From NCBI RefSeq assembly GCF_018139145.2, contig NC_059473.1:64896707-64960706 (forward strand): 64,000 nucleotides of DNA, given 5' to 3'. The notes beneath the pieces were generated by a model, which ran no database searches, was not told the origin of the DNA, and was given only the letters and a program-made list of their open reading frames with translations. This DNA is from Gymnogyps californianus (Eukaryota; Chordata; Aves; Accipitriformes; Cathartidae). The position numbers and the translations under genes were made by a program. Within the stretch, counting starts at the first letter, position 1, and every line of letters starts with the position of its first letter. Shown here piece after piece: positions 38,801-53,800 of this stretch.

Positions 38801-41800
38801 ACTGCTGTGGGAGCCCTCTGTGTGGGTTGTCAGCCCTGTGAGGAACAAAACCCATGCAGGGAAGTCAGTGATGGCAAGCCCCTAGTGAGCGCAAATCTTA
38901 GGAGCAAATTTTTACTGATGAAAGACTAGTTTGGGATGAGACATGTCGATTTCTAGTTTAAACCTGGGCAGATTTGCCATATTGAGTATATCGGAGTTAA
39001 ATGTATATCTGCTTGAACAGATGTTTTGAAACTGAGCTAATTTATACCTAAAATGGAACAGATGTTTCAACATGTTTGGAAATTTAACTGATGTGGGAGC
39101 CAGATTCCTCAGATAATCAACAGAGGGACATATTCTCCCCACCTAAGGGGGGCTTTCAGACCCCTACTCTGTGACCTCTTCTTTGGCGCAGCCCTCCTTT
39201 CCTCACTGGCTATTGAGGGAGTTTAGGGTGATCAGAAAGCTAAATTTGACTGTGTGACAGCATTCCACATATAACATGCTTTAACTTTTGGTCAGCCCTG
39301 AAGTGGTCAGGCAATTGGACTACATGATCATTGTAGGTCTCTTCCAACTATTCTATTCTCGTCTAGTCTAGTCTAGTCTATTCCCATGTAAAAAACCACT
39401 TGTTTTGTCTACATCTTATTGTGAGTTCTTGAAGTCCTTTAAATTCAGCTTTAAACCCCTGTTGGGGACAGTGAGGAAGATGGAAGAAGGATCAGGCAAG
39501 AAGGATCAAGGAGGATGGAAGAAAGCTCAAGGGTTCACAAGAAAAGTGAAATACATGGAGGTTAGGAAGGAAATAAGTCCCTCTCTCAATTCATCTGTGT
39601 CCTTCTTATGCAATCTTATGTGGTCTGTGGTGGTGTTTCTTTATGTATTTTATTGGATTAAGCAAGCCAAAACCTAGAGCTGGAACATTTCCCTAAAGCC
39701 CAGAGAATTACACTAGAGACAAATTTAGTCCCCTTGACTTTGCTCCTGTGATTCTTAGATTAACTGGCTACCTGAGTTAAAGCATGATTCATTAGCACAG
39801 TTAAATGCAGAACCTTTTATGTGTCTTTCACCTCAGTCACTAAATGCATCTGTAACAAATCCCAGAACAGCTGGTTTCACATATGACACTGAACAGCCCA
39901 GGGACTCGATCACAGAGGTCATACCTCTTGCCACCTTTATGATCCAGATTGCATAGGACTGCTTTTTCTCTACCCCAAAATGCTCTTGGACTTAATCTTG
40001 GCCACCAACTGCTCTACCAGAAACTGGAATATCTTGTGGGAAAGAGAACTGTCAGTGTGGAAATTCTGACCCTTCATGGATTTAGTTGGTTGTTCCTGTG
40101 TTTTGAAATATTGTAAGCTGTATGGTCTTGCACTAACTTGGAAAACACTGGTAAAAGATAGGGGTGTCTAGAATTCACATCAATACCTTTGACATTAGAG
40201 CAATATTTCAGGCTTTTACAAAATGTGGTTACTGTATTAATTTATAGTGCACATGAATTTGATGTTAACAGGCATTCATGCTCAACATTGCCTTGCATGA
40301 CATTTGTTTACAATGTTTTATTTTTGAGCTTCTACATTTTGCAGAGCAGCTGTGGCCTGGCCTTAAATTTCACAGAAATGAGCAGCATCAATTTTCTGTT
40401 GTTTTGTGGTTTACTCTGGAAAAGGAGATAGTGGTGGGGATTAAATCAAATAGTGAAAAATAAGCAAGTGCTTAAATGCTTTGTTGGATCTGAACCAGGA
40501 TAATAAACCTTGGAAATGTGCATGTTTCACTGATGATCAGTACAGAAAGTCCTATTTTAGTTAATTAAAAAATGATCTTGGATTCTTTATTTTATGACAA
40601 GATTCCTAGCACTGTTCGTTTGTACTGAATCATCTTTTAATGCATGCATCCATGTGGTTTGGTGTCGTGGCTTAACCCCAGCCAGCAGCTAAGCACCACA
40701 CAGCTGCTCCCTCACTTCCCCCCCACCCTGGCTCCCAGTGGGATGGGGAGGAGGATCAGAAAAAAAAAGGTAAAACTCGTGGGTTGAGATAAGAATGGTT
40801 TAATAACTAAAGTAAAAGATAATACTAACAATAATAATAATGAAATATAATAATAATAATAATAATAATGAAAAGGAATATAACAAAAAAAAGAAGAGGG
40901 GGGGAAAAAATAGGAAAAAAACACAGTGATGCACAATGCAATTGCTCCCCACCCGCTGACCGATGCCAGAGCTGCGATCCACCCCTCCCAGCCAACTCCC
41001 CCCTGTTTATATACTGGGCATGACGTTCCATGGTATGGAATACCCCTTTGGCTAGTTCAGGTCAGCTGCCCCGGCTGTGCTCCCTCCCAGCTTCTTGCAC
41101 ACCTGCTTGCTGGCAGAGCATGGGAAACGGAAAAGTCCTTAACTTAGGATAAGCGCTACTTAGCAACTAAACCATCAGCATGTTATCAACATTATTCTCA
41201 CACTAAATCCAAAACACAGCACTGTACCAGCTACTAAGAAGAAAATTAACTCTGTCCCAGCCAAAACCAGGCCATTTGGATACGACACTCCTAGTATTTA
41301 TCCAGTTCCTTATTCCTGTACTATTCAAATGGTGCCTCATGTGGCCTTTGTTTCACACTGCGTCTGTACTACCAAGCTGCAGCAGAAAGACAAGGCATGC
41401 CAAAATGAAAAATAAAATAAGGATTGTGAATTGCCCACTTCTCCCTATTTCCTTGCCCCAGACAAGGCTTATCTAAAGCCCCTTGTCAATGTGTCAGCTA
41501 ACCCAGGAATCGGTTTGCCTTTTCACAGGCTGATTGGTAGTAGTGAAGTGCAAGCCAATTTAAGATATTTGTGGATAGTTGGATGCCGAATTACAGGATT
41601 TCAAATTGCAGGAGGTGTTCTCTAAAATACCAGCCAAATAGGTTAATCTTATCTAACTTGATAGAACCTACAAGTTTGGGAGGCTTTTTTAGGTGTGAAA
41701 AAGCTCATAATAAGGAAAAAAATGCTTTTGCAGTAATGAGACATGGCAATGTCAGTGGGAACTTCTCCTTAATTATTTTAGGACTCCATTTTGCAAAGAA

Positions 41801-44800
41801 CAGAATAGCCTTGTTCAACTCTGAGACTGAACTTAAACTATATACTGAGATACACACCTGAAATCTGGGATGTCATTTTCACTGACATCTGTGTTCCTGT
41901 TCATAACTTTACTTTTAAGTATGTGAATGAGGGGAAGTTTTGGCAGATCAGGCCAAGGGCTTTGCCTTCTGAAAGACAGAGCCCTTGGTACTGTGAAAAG
42001 AGGGAGGGACAACATCATGCCCAGCCAATATTCCTGTGTCTCTGCAACGGTTCAATCTCCTGTTGCTGAGCACAAAATTTGGCCCTCCAAGAACTACTTA
42101 GAAAAGGTAAGGGACTACCTGTGTTTTGGCATACTATGCTCCACTTAAACAGCGATTTGAGTTAATATTTTGATCTTGGTGCTCTGGATTGTATAAATAT
42201 CTCTCTACTAATAGTTGTATGTTAATAAACCTATTGACACTGCTTAAGAGGAATGGCTCCTGTGCTTAAAATTAGGCATAGTTTTAAAGTGCGACTCAGG
42301 TTAGTTAGTAGCCGCTGGCCAAAATGAAGCATTTTACCTCCAGACCCACTTTATTAAAAAATCTAGAGAATTAATATTGCTGTGATTCTAACTAGTAATT
42401 GGGCCTAACAATCCTCTTTTGTTCCATTATCTTCTGTAAAGTGGTGTACTGTCTGAGTCTAGCATACCATCTTGTACAAGCTTTCATATGATAATCAAAG
42501 CTGCCTATCATTAGCCAAATTTGCCCTTCTTACTTTGTAGGTCAAGTGTTGCATTTAAGCATTCAGTAAATAATAGCTGCCTCTGATAATAATATCAAGG
42601 ACAATGAAAGATTTTTACATTCGTTTCCTTGACCTTGTTCTGGGAGAGAAGATCATTGTGACACTGAAATCTGTGAAAAAGTCTATAGGGCATGTGTCAA
42701 GCTTCATAAAACCCAGTTTCCTTTGGGAGAGAGGGCTGGGAGGAATTTTTTAGAGGCAAGCTGATCGGGCCAGCTTTGCGCAAAAACTAGAACTGTCAGT
42801 AGGACTTCAAGTGCAAAGACAGTATTTTATTTCACTCATAAAGATCATCAAACTAAAACATGTATTATAAAGTATGAGAAAATAGTTATGCCAGAAAGGT
42901 AAAAATGTGCAATCATGTAACTTACTGGCACTGCTGAGGAAGGTGCAGACTGGCAGCCAAAGTGCAGAGAGCATGGCCTGATGGTAAGTCAGTGCATGAA
43001 GTCAGGAGACTGGTTTCTCCCCGTGGCATCTGAGTTTCTGTGTCACATTGAGCTCTGGGAGGAAAGCCAGGAAGATTTTCAGGAAGGGAAAGGAGACACA
43101 GGAGGGCACCCAGCTTCTGTTGCCTTTGAAAATCAACCCTAAGTGCAGAAAACGCTTGTGAAAGAAGGACAACTAAAAGACACTTTGTGGCGGGTGGACC
43201 CAGAGCCTTCACACCTTCCTCCCGGCTGCCTCCCTCCAGCAGCAACCAAAGCACAGCATAAGCAGCAGTGACCAGTGAGGGACTTAAAAAAATGGATCAC
43301 TGCAGGCCTCTCGCTAAATAAGTCACTGTTGTAAAAGGTTGCTTATCCTTTCCACTGGGGGTTTTGTAAAGCATACACACAAATCTCTATTTTGCAAGAG
43401 CAAAGGGTTAAATTGCCCCCGATTGCTGTGTCCCAACAGCTCTTTTCTGTTGTGCACCCCCTCAAGGACCAATATTAGCCCTTGCATACTGGAAAAACAG
43501 GTTCATTTACCCCACCCAGCTGGGTAATTTCTCCTCTCCATACTTTTTAGAAGTGAAATATGTGATAATCTGAACTAATTCACGCACAACTTCCTCGTGA
43601 ATTAGAGCCTCTGGCTTCTGCAGTCATTCCTCTGCAAATGCCTCAGAGGATTATCCTGGACTCAATATTCTGAACAAATAAACACCTACAAACAGGAATA
43701 CACATTTCAGGTTTTAATTAAAAGGCCTTTTTTGGATGGCAGTATGTGATTTATTATAATAAGTACATTCTCCCTTGAAAGCTTGTTTTATTTTTTTCTT
43801 TTTCTCTCTCTTTTTTCCTTTTTGCTTGCCCTGCAAGTTGTTCTGTCTTGACGGGACAGTTTGAGTGTCCAGATAACAAAGGATGAGAAAGAGAGACAGT
43901 GGCTGTGAAATCCAGTTTCAAACGGAATTGTCATCTCATACATGAGTTCAAATCAACTTCTATTAGGGGACCTGAAAAGAGGTACAGACTATTACATACC
44001 TGCCTACAGTAAAGCTGTGATGCATCCTACTGATATATTTGCTGCTGAGTACTGTTATTGGGCAAGATGGGCCACAAATCACATTAACTAAGACAATTCT
44101 ACCATTCCTAGATCCTTATACATCTATCACTTCTTGCCCAGCAATCCTTCAGATGGGAATCACTGTCTATAAGAAAGTTCTTGTTTGTGACTATTCTTTC
44201 AAGCTGAAAATGGATGGTAATTGAAGATCACTGAAAATAGATTTAAGAATATATTGAACAGCTTGCATGAAACAGGAAAACTCATACCAGGCATTAATTT
44301 TTTTTCAAGTTCATGGAGATGAAAATTCCAATAGTAAAAAAAAATGTGTTAAAATGCAGGCTCATAGTGGACAGAAGGTTAGGGGAGGAAGGATGGCTGG
44401 GGAAAATGAGAGGTGAAGTACATCTCACTGCCCTCCTTCTCAAGTGGCCCAGAAAACAGGGGAAGGAGGTAATGCATTGGTCTCACAGTCTCTTCCCCCA
44501 AACCCTCCTGTTTGTCCTAACATATGTTACTTCAAGGAGTCAGCCTAAAGGATTAACCGTTAGAAACAGAAATGTAGTATACCAGAAAAAAAGAAAAAGA
44601 ATTTAAGATTTGCCACACCACATCAGCTCCTTTTGGATCATCAATGGTATCAGGTATCTTGCAACCAGTAGTCATAAAGCTGCTCGGAGAGAAGTGCCTC
44701 AGAAGCTGTAGTATGAGGTACATATTGCCTTCGCCTGCAGAGATCAGGATGCAGCCAGAGGCATGAGATTACCTGAGGCTTCTCCTGACTCCCCTATCTC

Positions 44801-47800
44801 TCAGCAATAGAGCAATTCCGCTCCTTTTAATGTGCGCACACAGGGTTTGACTTGACCCTTGGCAGGTTGGCGCTCTGCTGGCAGCTTACACGCTCTCCAA
44901 AGTAATATAGCCGCTCTGTATTTGCCAGTTATTAATTTTGAGCAGCCACTTCAGTCTCATATTATGTGGCAGAGCCAGAGAGACAAATGGCTCTCATTAA
45001 GCAGAGTCATTGATTTTTAACGCCAGTCGTGATCGTCTGCTTTGGCCTCTTGCACAAAACCATGGGCAGAGTTTCAGTCCACTTTTCGTGCGTCATATCT
45101 CTTTTACCTGCTTTGGAAGAGGACAAACTCCCTCTCACCCTCTCTTCTTTCCAGCTTAAGCATCCCTTGCTTTTGCCAGCCCCCCAAATCTCCTTCACCG
45201 GAGCTGCTGCAAAAGCCTTTGCAGGGGTTGCATTGTGTGGGTGCTGGGAGCAGCGCCGGGACAGTGCTGGTGTGTTACAGCAGCAGGTCCCCTCCGCCCC
45301 AAATCCCAGCTCTGCCCCAGCGCTGCGTGCCCTCACGGGTACACGCCTCATCACCATGCACACCGTGAAGGCTTGTGCCGTCCCCTGCAACGTGCCCTTT
45401 GAAATCAAGGCAAACCAGCTCTGAAGTTGGCCTTTTGTGAGAAGTAGTTGGCCATCTGGCTGTTTGTGTTAATACCCAGCAGAGCCAGAAACCAGGTAAA
45501 TCAAAAACCTGTGGGGTTTCATAAGCCTGCAAAAAAATCTGGTCTTGGCAAAGCCAGTCATTAGCCATGTCCTTTGATTTCCTTCCTCTCATGGCAGCTT
45601 CGCAGTGGCTTGCTTGCATCCTTCCCCAACACTGATCATTTGTTACACGTTCTTAGATGGTCTGCCTGCATTACTGGTGGGATAATCCCTTTCTTATCTT
45701 CCCTTGGACCTCGTGTTGCTAACAACCCATTCCTCCTTTTCAAAGTGTTACATACTTCTGCCTACTTCCTTCCTAAACTGTAAATCCACTTAATCTCTTT
45801 CCAGAGTTTATATCTCAGAAACTTGAATTCTTTCAAGTATTGCAACGGCCGCTTTCTAAATCTCACCATAAAGAACTTGATCTCACACAATACAGGTATA
45901 GGAAAGGAAAAAATGCTAAGCAGCAGATGAATACCAAGGGAATCTAATATTTCATTAATGAGAGCTGCTGAGCAGCTTCCAATTTGCTTCTGCCTCCTGG
46001 CAGGAATAAGGTCAAAACAAAGACATTTTTCATTCATGTACCTCACTTGAATGTTGAGTACCCTCAAGCTCACAGTATTTCTCAGATATTCTCAGATTTT
46101 TCTGCTAATCTGATGTAAATCTGTTAATTTTTTAAAATTATTTTTTATTTACTGCATAGCTGTAAAGTAAGGCAGGAAGGAAGAAATCACATGAGGGTTT
46201 GAGACATCTCTTTGCTTAGGGCTCAAATATAAAGCTCATTAAGTTGGCCATGTTGGCTCAAACAAAAGGGCCACCAATCAATCTGTTACCCTGCCTCCGA
46301 CAATAGCCAGTAGCAGATGTTGAGGGAAAATACATAAGAAAAGGCCCATGCAGCATGCACAGCGTGTCCTTCTGCCTATCTGTAGTTTAGGGAACTTTAA
46401 GAAAAACCTTGGGGATTTATTTTTGCTATTGTGAACAATAGTTCTTGATGGATCTTTTTCCACACATACAGAGAAATAATGTTTTAACACCCAGCATTTA
46501 ATCATTTTAACCCACTAATATTTTTCACATCTGAAGCATCTTGTGAAGGTGAGTTCCATACTGGAAATATGCATTGTCGGAAACAGCACATCCTCCTGCC
46601 TTGCCTAACTGCTGTCCCTGGTAACTTCACTTGGATTCTCTTGGTTGGTGTCTTTAAAAACGAATGAAAACCTCTCCTCTGTTCTTCTCCACTTCGACTC
46701 TGTTTCCCTCTGCTGTATATTAACTAAGCTGAAGAATCCTCGTCTGTTCAATTGCTCTTTGCAGAGCCCATTACACACCTTTCTCCGTGGCTTATCTAGT
46801 TCTGAGTTGACCAAATCTGCATGCAACGTGACAGATACAGAGGCACGACAGGCATGCTCAGTGGCATATTCAGTGTTCCCTTCCTAATAATTGCCAAGCT
46901 TCTGTTTGCATCCACGACCTCTGCCTCGCAGGAGCTGATGCTGTCCCTGAGCTGCCCACGGAGGCTCCAGCACTTCTGCCCTGAGCAGTGCTGGCATGCT
47001 GGTGGGGGTACTGGTGGCTAGTTTTTCTCCCTGCGTGTTACTTTGCATGTGTTGATAAGGAATTTTTTGGGTCATTTTTTCAAAATATTCAATACTTCAT
47101 GATCCTTTTGCAATTCTTTATGTTCCTTCTTCATTTTTATTACCCTGAATATTCTTCTACCATCAGTAAGTTTTGCACGTGCATTCACCTCCCTTTCCTG
47201 AGAGAACTGGAAATAAACTGAGCAGATCTAGTAATCTCCTTCCACTGTGAAAACTGGCCTTGTCCTTTGTTTCCTATTATAAACAGTTATTGATCTATAT
47301 GAATACCTTCTCTTCTATCCCATGACACTTCACCAAAGCTCTCTGAAACTGAAAAGCACAGTGGCTCATTTGTTTCGATCTCCATGTTACTTAATTCTTT
47401 CAAAGAGACATGGCTTTCCTCAGCAAAAACTAGACAACTTTTCCTCAAGACACTGTACATATCCTCCTTTCCTTCTTCCAGCTGAGATTACTTAGCTTTA
47501 TCCTAGCTCCAGCCAGCGGCTCGGTACAGAAGTCTACCAGGGTGACCCCTTCGTGCATACCCATGGAACATTTTCTTCAATGCTGGCATGTGTCACCTCC
47601 TCTGTCCCTGGCCTCTCACCCTCTCAGCCAGCAGACTCTCAAAATACTTGGCTGCCTGATGATGGTATTGCAAGTAACTTTTCAGCAATTATACTGTTTT
47701 CTTTGTTTGGACACAGCATACACCTTTACGGAAGGCATATTTCTGTTCCTAACAGCTTTCTTCATTCAGTTGTTTATCTGTGCTGAGCTATTTCTTTTTA

Positions 47801-50800
47801 TTTGGTTGTATGTGTATTTTAAGCCTCTAATCAGGTAAGTTAAACATTCTCCGTAACACCACTGAAGCATTTACCCTGATTGTCCTTTTAGTTTCTTTAT
47901 AGAAAGCAGGCTTATTCTAATATTGTTCTCCTTTTGAAACAAAATGTGGTAGGCTCTTGGCTCTTCCATTTCTACAAGAATATTGAATTTGAAATTATAA
48001 CCAATATAACAGAGCATCTTTGTGACAGTTACATCTTGAACTACCCATGCTCAGCACTGAAGCAAGATTTGCTTTTTTTTCTATTATTAAGTATCAGGCA
48101 AAATGCTAAAAGAAACCATCATCTATGGTATCTAAAATGTAGTCCCAGCACTGTGCTCCATTATGCAATTTATTCAGCCTTAATGGGAACAGCTGAAATC
48201 TTCCATTATTCTTCTGTTTTCTGCCTTTACAGCCCCGTGACTTTGTTTAGAGGTGAATGTCACCATCCTGGTCAAGGGGTTGTTTGTATACCTGAATCCT
48301 CTGCTTTTCCTACTTGGGCAAGGAATGTCAGGGCATTGAGTTTCTGTGATATTTAATGAAACAGTTAAGCTTTCTGATCCAATGCAATATTTTCTTCTGC
48401 ATTTGCAATGGGTGTTCTTTTGTCTAGATTGTACCATAATAAAAGACCATTCAACTGTACAATTTTTCTTAACTGCTGTCAACCTACAACGCACTGCAGG
48501 CCACCAAACGTGAGTTATTACCTGCAGCCACTGCATGAACAAATCCCGCAGTTGTTGAATCTAGCACAGAGACTCATGCTGAGCCCTTAGCCTCATCTCT
48601 TACCCACATCTGACCTGGAGAGCACCAGCTCTTTTCCCATCTGTACCACGAACACCAGCCAACGGTGGCCGGAGCAGACACTGAAAACTATTGAGTGTGC
48701 AATGTGGTTACTATCACAGCATCCTTTTGAAATAATGTTATTATTTCAGCAGATGGAGGGGGGGGGGGGGGGCGTTATTTGGACCCTCTTTTCAAGGATA
48801 GGCTGATTTCCCCTGTAAAATGCCACTGCTTAGGCTGGTGAAGGCAGAGCACATTGTTGACTTTGCAGTGACTTTGGGAGCGTGCAGGTTAAATTTCTGC
48901 AGCCCCGCGTGCACACAGTGCACAAGGTAGCAGCAGTCATGATGAATGGGAGCCCGAACCTAGTTACTGGCTCCCCAAGAGAAAGCCACATCCCCGCCGT
49001 ACCTACAGCAGCTGCTGCTTTTTGGCAAAGGTACAAAAAGTAAAAACAATCCCAGAGAGGTGCTAAAAGCAAAGAATCGATCGTTATCGCTGCCTCAGCT
49101 TGGGGAAAGGGATAAACAGACTGTAATAAGTGTCAGATTTCTACAACTGCTCTTTCTCCGCGGGGAATAAGCCTATCCACTCCTCGCCAGCTAATAAGAG
49201 GTCAGGGCCATGCCAGAGGAAGTAGCTACCATTAGCAGACATGAAGAACAGATCTGGTGTGTCGGTGGGATCTGTCTGAACTAAATGACTGTTTGAAATA
49301 AGAGCAGCTAACCACTATTGCGGCTGATGCAGATCCTCAAGTATTTTGGTTTCTTAACAGGAAAACGATATGTTTCAAACCTCCAGACAAATTGTAGTTA
49401 GCCTGAAAGGGCCAGCCTGTCCTTGGAAAAATGCATGGTATTGGAGCTGCCGCAGTGCCACACATTTCAGCTGTGGCATGAGCCGTCCCCCAGTGCCCAT
49501 AACGCTGCTGAAGCTCATCTAGCTCAGGGCTCGCCCAGCCTGGCGGGGCTGCCGTGTCAGTGCACGGGACTTGATCCTCCTCGCTCGGTGCCCCTCTGAG
49601 CAGCCACTGCAAGTTGCATGAACGCAAGAAGTTTCTAGAAGAAGCAAATACAGACCAAAGTACCCACAGAAAAAGTTTATTCCTGGAGGTTGGTTTATGC
49701 CCAGCAGAAAGTGGGTTTGAATTCTTTCAAACTTCATTTTAATCCTGTCTAATGTGACTATGAATATCCTCTTTGCCAGTCGCGGTATATAATCATTTTT
49801 CCAGCCAAGCTTGGGTTCTGGCTGCCAGGCCATCCGATGGAGACGAACTCCACGGGCTGTGCACGCACCGCTCAGAAGGGCTCCTTTGCGTCTCACTTAC
49901 TTGCTGCTTGGCATTTCGGCTAGCACTCCCTGTCGTGACATGTTGTATTAGCTGTGACTAACGATACTGGTTTCAACAGTCCTGATGCTGAGGAGAAGCA
50001 AAATACAATCATGAGAACCCCATGCATTGGCAGGGCCTGGTTTTGCTCAGGCGCAGGGCTAGATGGCTTGGCAGGGAAAAACACTTGCTTGAGAAGCCGG
50101 TTCTCTTATTCTTTGCTCCCCTATCATGCGTAGACACCCCACAGAACATGCTCAGGGCAGTTCTTTAGAGCGACATTTGTCTTGTCAGCAGTGAGTGTAT
50201 TAAACGTTGCTGTGATCCAAGTCAGAAAAAAAAGAAAAAAAGCCTCTCTATGGCTGCTGTTAGACGCGGTGGCTGTGTTATGACTGTGTGCCACTTGACT
50301 ATGCATAACAGTGTTAGACCATTACGTGGTGTAGTTTTGATTCTCCGGAATAAAATCACCACTCCACCAGGTCACTCCCACTGTGGGAGTGAAGCTCCTT
50401 ATATTTTTCCTTAAAAAACAAACAAACAAACAAACAAAAAAACCCTGGGCCAGCTTCAGAAAACATTATTGAATTCAAATCTGTGGTACAAAGAAATTTA
50501 GAGTTTGTTCAAATCTGTTCTATTGACTCAAGGCTCAGGGTTTTTTTTCCCCTTTCAGTTGGTCCTTTCTAGTCTCCTTGCACAGCACTTTTTTCTTTTC
50601 TACCTTTACCAGTACTGTCACACAGGAATCCTACAAGCGTCCGAAGGGATATTGTGGTGTGACACATACTCACACGTACAGGAGCCTATTTTTAAAATGT
50701 AACTTTAAGACTGCCCAGTGCAAGTGTCCTGAGGAAACTCCCATCTGTCATTTTGCAGAAACAACATCACAGAGGAGTAATTTATAATGGCCATGTCCAA

Positions 50801-53800
50801 AGGTCTGAAGACACTGTTCATCCACCTGTACCTCTCTGCTCTTGTGCTGGTCACCTGCTAACACACAGCCTCTCCACACAGCAACCTCTTGCTAATGCAT
50901 CTTGCTTATGAACAAAAGGAGGGTGGAGGGTTTTTTTGGCTTTTTGGTTTTCTAATAACTAGGAATGGTACAGAAATCTGGTGTCTTTTGTTTTTCTTTT
51001 TTTTTTCCTCTTGCTATCAAAGTGGTTACACAGCCAGCTTTTCATGTCTAATTTGTTTTTGTGGGCTAGCAACACCAGCATTTAGATCACCTGTGGAGTG
51101 GTGTGATATGAAGGAGCCAAAAATCAGGCCCTCTCTCTTCATTTATACGTCAGCAATTCTCTCATTCATATGGCGCGGAGAGCTGGAATAGCAAACCTGC
51201 TTCAGTGTGGCAGGTTGATTTATAAGGTGGCATAAACACACAGTGCCGCTCTGAGGCTGAAGATTACTTTGGTTTGCTGCCCTACTTCCATTAGCGTTAT
51301 GTCACTTGAGAGATATTTAGTCAGAGCTCCCTTTCATACCCAGATGTGCAGTCAGAGCTCACTTCCCTGGTTCCATGTGCGCTGGCGCTGCCAGTCGGTG
51401 CCACCCGCTGCTTGCTCGGGCGCCGGGCAGGGATGAGGCCCCGGGGTGATGCTGACTGCGGCGCACGCTGCTTGCAGAGCATGGGTGGTCCTCCGGGGCT
51501 TGGACCCACACAAACCTAATGTCCCTGAAAATCACCTTATTCTTTCAGCTGACATCACCTGAGTTCATGGACTACCTAAATTTACAGCAAGGAAAGCCAT
51601 CATTTCGAAGGCAACATCTTTTTGGTTTTTTTTCTTCTATTTCAGTGTCCTGGCTGGTCCTGAGTGAAATTTTCCCTGGTGGGATCAGAGGACGGGCCAT
51701 GGCTTTGACATCTAGCATGAACTGGGGCATAAATCTCCTCATCTCCTTGACATTTTTGACTGTAACTGGTAAGATTTCTCTGTGTCCTTCCAAATTGATA
51801 TTCTCCTAGTGGGCAAAATGAATCTTTCCTATACAAACAATATTGCTAAAATTGCAGCCGTGATGCCCTAGGAGTCAAATTCAGATCTCCGTTCAGGTGC
51901 TGTTTGTTAGTGTAACTAACTTCACCGTTTCCACCACATCTTTCTAAGTTTGTGCTAGTAATTACAGCCTCACGGTGCTGGCTATCAGAGCAGCTTGCAC
52001 ATCAACTCCATAGGCTGTGAACCCCAGCTCTTAAAAACACCATTGCCTTAGTAGGTTGAAAATACATAATATTTAGGATTTAGTCCTGCATCTTCTGAAG
52101 TCAGTGGAAGTTCTGCTCTAGATCAGACCGCAGATTTTCTGATCAAACATTTTTAAAGACAATCCCATTGAAATAATTCCTTTTCACAGGAATGTCCTGG
52201 CTTTGAGAAAATGACCTTTAGAAAAAGGTGTCTTTGTAAGGTAAAAATGTTTCATGTTTTAATGCGAGAAAGTAGACTACCATATAGGAACTTATAATGT
52301 GACGATAAACAAGGGAAAAGGCTAAATGCTGATGTTGAAATTCATTGATTGGCAAATATTTTTTTCTAATTTTATTTCATAAGAAGTTTTGCAACTTTTA
52401 GTTTTCAGTCTTATTCTGAGGAAAGTATGTGCTGAAAATCAAAATATGTAAGGGAACAGAAATTCCAGGTTTCCTTTAACTCTACATTACTCTCCACTGG
52501 AGGCAGGCAATTAACTCACAAAAAGTCGAGGTGGTTTTCATCCTGTTAGATGCATTTTGAGATGGATTTGAAAATGAGTGTGATCTGTGACTAAAATGGG
52601 TTTCACGTTGGTGTTTTCTTTTCTTTTTAAAAAAAAAAAGAGAGAGAGAAAAAACCCTGAGTACTATCCTGATTAAAACTAGGAAAAATATGCCAGGTCA
52701 AACTCATTGTGTCCATACTAGCACTTCAGTTAGATCAAGGGTCCTCTTCAGAAACAAATAATCCAGTTGTCCCCACTCACTGTGCTTTGGTTTGCATCAC
52801 AGAACTGCACTCCTGAACTACACAAGCTTTAGGACAAAACCAAACCAGAAAATGCACAGTGAATGCACTCCAGCTGCCAACACTTGCTCAGTCCTTGGAC
52901 CAGACTACAGCTATTCCTAAGGAAATGTCCCTGAAAATAGATAGTGCAGACCTCAGGTCCTCAGCATCAACTGTTTCACCTGAAGGTCCCCTCCTATCAT
53001 GCAGCATTACTTGTTAATGCACACCTAGCCGTTATTCTGGTCTCAGTTTCAATGAATGTAAAGCCACAGTAACTCTATTGGCTTAGCTGGGTCTAATCTG
53101 GATTTATGAAAATGTAACTACAAGCAAATATGCATTCCTAGTCTACAGCAGAAAGGCAGAATTGGAAATTCTGTCTTCAGATGAATACATATGGAGGTCA
53201 CAGTGGCCAGCAGCACCTGCACTTAGGTATCATCTGATGCAGAAGATACTGGCTGAATTACCAGCTTCAAGCTGCAATTTTTAGCTCATGACACAACTGA
53301 CAAATGTCTCAACTGTCTGGCTTAGTTTTAGCAGGGAAAAGGGCTAAGGGGGTTGCAGCAGCCTGTTGGGTTTGTGTATGCTTTACTTTCCAGGGGTTGC
53401 AGAGTGCATCTGTGGTGGGTTGACCCTGGCTGGATGCCAGGTGCCCACCAAAGCCGCTCCATCACTCTCCTCCTCAGCTGGACAGGGGAGAGAAAATATA
53501 ACAAAAAGCTCATGGGTCAAGATAAGGACAGGGAGATCACTCACCAATTACCATCACAGGCAAAACAGACTCCACTTGGGGAAAAAAATTAATTTAATTT
53601 ATTACCAGTCAAATCAGAGCAGGTTAATGAGAAATAAAAACAGATCTTAAAAACACCTTCCCCCCACCTCTCCCTTCTTCCCGGGCTTAACTTTACTCCT
53701 GATTTTCTCTACCTCCTCTCCCGGAGCGGCACAGGGGGACGGGGAATGGGGGTTTCGGTCAGTTCATCACACGGTTTGTTTCTGCCACTCCTTCCTCCTC

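Larger units (their letters stand above)
32852..51645 (+). other. SLC2A12: SLC2A12 intron 2 (18.8 kb)
   Basis: Donor CAA|GTAAGTG, acceptor TTCTATTTCAG. Contains the CR1 tail at 39285, solo LTR at 40663, antisense CR1 at 46235, and the TTTTG, G15 and AAAC tracts. Open frames of 130-147 codons here (37346, 45007/45029, 47934) show no family resemblance. Confidence 0.85.

Noticed and set aside
45007..45424. Overlapping 131- and 133-codon frames on opposite strands
   Set aside because: Mirror-open frames without family resemblance in an intron; likely chance.
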